A stretch of 64,000 nt of DNA from NCBI GenBank assembly GCA_030268105.1, contig BSDZ01000086.1:1240001-1304000 (forward strand), written 5' to 3'. The position numbers and the translations under genes are program-made. This document shows, piece by piece, positions 61,871-64,000 of the stretch. The notes under the pieces were generated by a model. That model had not been told where the DNA came from, searched no databases, and saw only the letters and a program-made list of their open reading frames with translations. Position 1 is the stretch's first letter, and every line of letters starts with the position of its first letter. Source of the DNA: Volvox africanus (taxonomy: Eukaryota; Chlorophyta; Chlorophyceae; Chlamydomonadales; Volvocaceae).

Positions 61871-64000
61871 ATGAGCGAAACAGGTAGCGCTCGGGTTACA
61901 CAAGAGTATTCCGATGATGGAAGACGACAACCACCAGCTACGCCGATACAATCAGTTCCAGGAAAAACTGGAAGGATTAACTATGGGTTAAATGAAACGG
62001 TAGTGCGTGTACCAGTCTTGGACAAGGTATGCCACGACATAGCAAATCGATGATGTTATCCTGTATGAATTTATCTACAAAATTCACAGGTTAAGGAAGC
62101 TAGAAAGGCGACCATTGAAAGCAAGCCTGATGTCCTGGGGCTCCGAGGGCCAGTTTGGCACGACAGCGTTGCCCTCAACCCGGGAAAACACCATCACAAT
62201 TTTTCAGGCAACGTGTTGTCAAATACACTATCGCCATCGCTAATTAACAACAAGGTATGTACTGCCCTAACCCATTTACTAGGGAAGTGGGCTCGCGGGA
62301 GCGCTTGGCCGCTTCTACTGAACGCAGGAAGATGGGGTCTGCACAGGGAGCACTTTTCATCTTAATCCTATAACTTTACGAGTATTTGGAAATATCCATG
62401 TATACTATGGTCCAAGCAGCCGCAGCATATCCGCACATCATCTCCCCATATCCAAAGGCTAGCTACAATACTGTAAATAGTCCCTCACCGGCCGTCCGCA
62501 CTGCATGTGGCTTCCTTTTTGGGCTCGCGGTTATTCCCCTTGTCCAATCTTCCGCTTCCCCAACACGTGGTCCTGCACACGTCTAATGCTTTACTGTGGC
62601 CCGCCTGCTCTCCTCCAAAGGATGTCCGCAAGCTGGCGGGGACCACGGCATGCAAGGCGGACAAGGATGCATCCACTTTGGACCGCTCTCGGAGCCCCAA
62701 TAATAATCCGGGGAGTTGGAATGCTAGTATAGCCGTGCCTGACAATTTGGTGAGAGCTTTCGCATGTCTTGGGTAATTCTGAGGGTTGTCGTGGGTATCA
62801 GGGTGGGGCTATGTACGGGTTAGCGACCTGGGGTTAACGGCTTGCGCAGACTGGATGCAGCTGAGACTCTGCATCCTTGGCGTACGAGGCTTCATCTTAG
62901 GATCTTGCTCGTGATCTTTTGCCTGCACCTGGCATACAAAGTTGGCGTGTCGATAAGTTGACATGGGAAAGAAAAGAGCGACTGAGGGAGGATGGCTTGG
63001 GGCAAAGAGAACGCCCCCACAGCGATTCTCGGCGGTACAGAACTGGTGAAGGGGAGGGGAGAGGCACTGCTTAACGATAGTATGTGCATATGTACCCACC
63101 GAATGAACGGTAGTACAGATTGGTAGTAAGTCAAGGGAAAGGTGACATCTCCGCAATTTATTGTTAAACTTTGATGGATCAAGTGACTTGCTGACTGGGC
63201 AGGATTAGGCTTGCAAATCAGGTTGGAGGGCTGCCTGAATTAGAAGGTGTGGCTGACGCGAGGAGGCGACCGCGGCCATGCGGTAACGAAGTGGACTGAG
63301 ACTGGTATAAGCAATCTTAAACGACGGTCGTGAAGGGTGTTAGGGATATGAGCTTGCATGAGTCAGGCGTGCTGATAAGGTGTCAGGGAACGCCGAGGTG
63401 GAGGATTTACAAAACATAACATAACAAAGGAAACTTTCAGTCGGATATGCAAGTGGGCGGGATGGCGTCTGGGGCAGGAGCCAACTTTCATCGCAAGGCA
63501 TCAGGGAAGGAGCCTTGTCGGGGGCTGTCATGCAATCGCAACTGTTCTTTGGCGGAAAAGAATGCATGGCATCAATCCGGGATCATGTTTGGGCCGAAGA
63601 TGCATGTGGAGCAGCGACGGAACGCCACATTGTGTATGCCGTTGCTCCGCGTCCATTCTGCTTTCGGCTCTTTTTAAGTCCTGGCCTCCGCATCTGATAG
63701 ACGAAATGGTGGCGGTCAACGGCGTGGGGAGGGCGTGTCGATGACGCAATTGTGGCACTACTGAGTTGCAGCCCTTCCTCGGCGGCCACTGAAACATGGT
63801 TATGACTGTTGAGCACCTGTTTGCGCATAAAGAGTAAATCTGCCATGTTCTGCAGTTTCGCTGAAGCTCTAAACGCCATCCTTGTCATCTTGGGGTCTTG
63901 GGGCTGATCGCAGGAGAAGCAGCGGCAGTTGGATGCCGTGACGCACTCTTCCCTCGCCGCCACCCGCCGGAAGAGCCCGCCCGCCAATTACATTGACCCC
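61871..64000 (+). CDS. Unrecognised gene, runs off the right edge
   Basis: Exons 61871-62026, 62090-62254, 62621-62749 and 63914 to the window end all begin and end in phase 0 with good GT-AG borders and give about 179 residues in the window. The start codon at 61871 opens MSETGSARVTQEYSDDG, with no signal or transit peptide. The protein is polar and basic, with Asn/His/Pro-containing stretches (ALNPGKHHHNFSGNVLSN; SRSPNNNPGSWN; AATRRKSPPANYIDP) and few hydrophobic runs. The short motif-like Asn-Pro-Gly and Tyr/Ile-Asp-Pro segments recall proteins that decorate microtubules or cilia, but that is only an impression. I do not recognise the family. The 62750-63913 intron holds no other supported feature. 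Confidence 0.6.

Noticed and set aside
63583..63987. 134-codon minus-strand frame near the right edge
   Set aside because: The right end overlaps a well-bordered plus-strand exon (from 63914) that continues the gene beginning at 61871.

Overview
The window is nuclear DNA from a green alga. Nearly every gene is cut by many short GT-AG introns. Proteins carry Gly/Ala/Gln-rich low-complexity linkers, and one secreted protein has a long Ser-Pro/Pro-rich rod of the kind found in volvocine cell walls and matrix. Base composition looks moderate, lower in GC than Chlamydomonas reinhardtii, so a Volvox-like member of the Chlamydomonadales is my best guess. This is inference; no marker gene fixes the species. 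No bacterial operon, CRISPR array, rRNA or convincing tRNA was seen.

Layout. 1-6266 (-): SMG7/EST1-like nonsense-mediated-decay protein, C-terminus cut by the left edge. 6267-13221: gene-poor gap. 13222-28688 (+): 29-exon M16 metallopeptidase related to plant PQQL / bacterial PqqL, ending in an unexpected Gly-Ser linker and membrane tail. 30970-33105 (+): unrecognised multi-exon gene. 33106-37477: repeat-bearing gap. 37478-40947 (-): secreted PAN/Apple-like, hydroxyproline-rich-type protein. 43409-45278 (+): GT61-type glycosyltransferase. 46502-52301 (-): large subunit of replication protein A (RPA1), all 12 exons joined in phase, with a zinc ribbon that has lost its cysteines. 55436-56678 (-): nucleoside diphosphate kinase. 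56971-59879 (+): UVR plus ApaG-domain protein, divergent from NDK. 61871-64000 (+): unrecognised gene running off the right edge.

The genes do not form a pathway: they are ordinary housekeeping genes (RNA surveillance, replication, nucleotide metabolism, proteolysis) beside two secretory-pathway or extracellular genes. I found no clear new multi-gene system. The most unusual signals are the cysteine-free RPA1 zinc-ribbon region, the membrane-tailed M16 peptidase, the PAN/Pro-rich mosaic protein, a roughly 340-bp young repeat present twice (one copy with an 11-bp target-site duplication), a 62-bp dispersed intronic repeat, and several near-perfect inverted repeats.

Exon joins were worked out by hand from frame, splice dinucleotides and family similarity. 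Where a join could not be made in phase, the entry says so.
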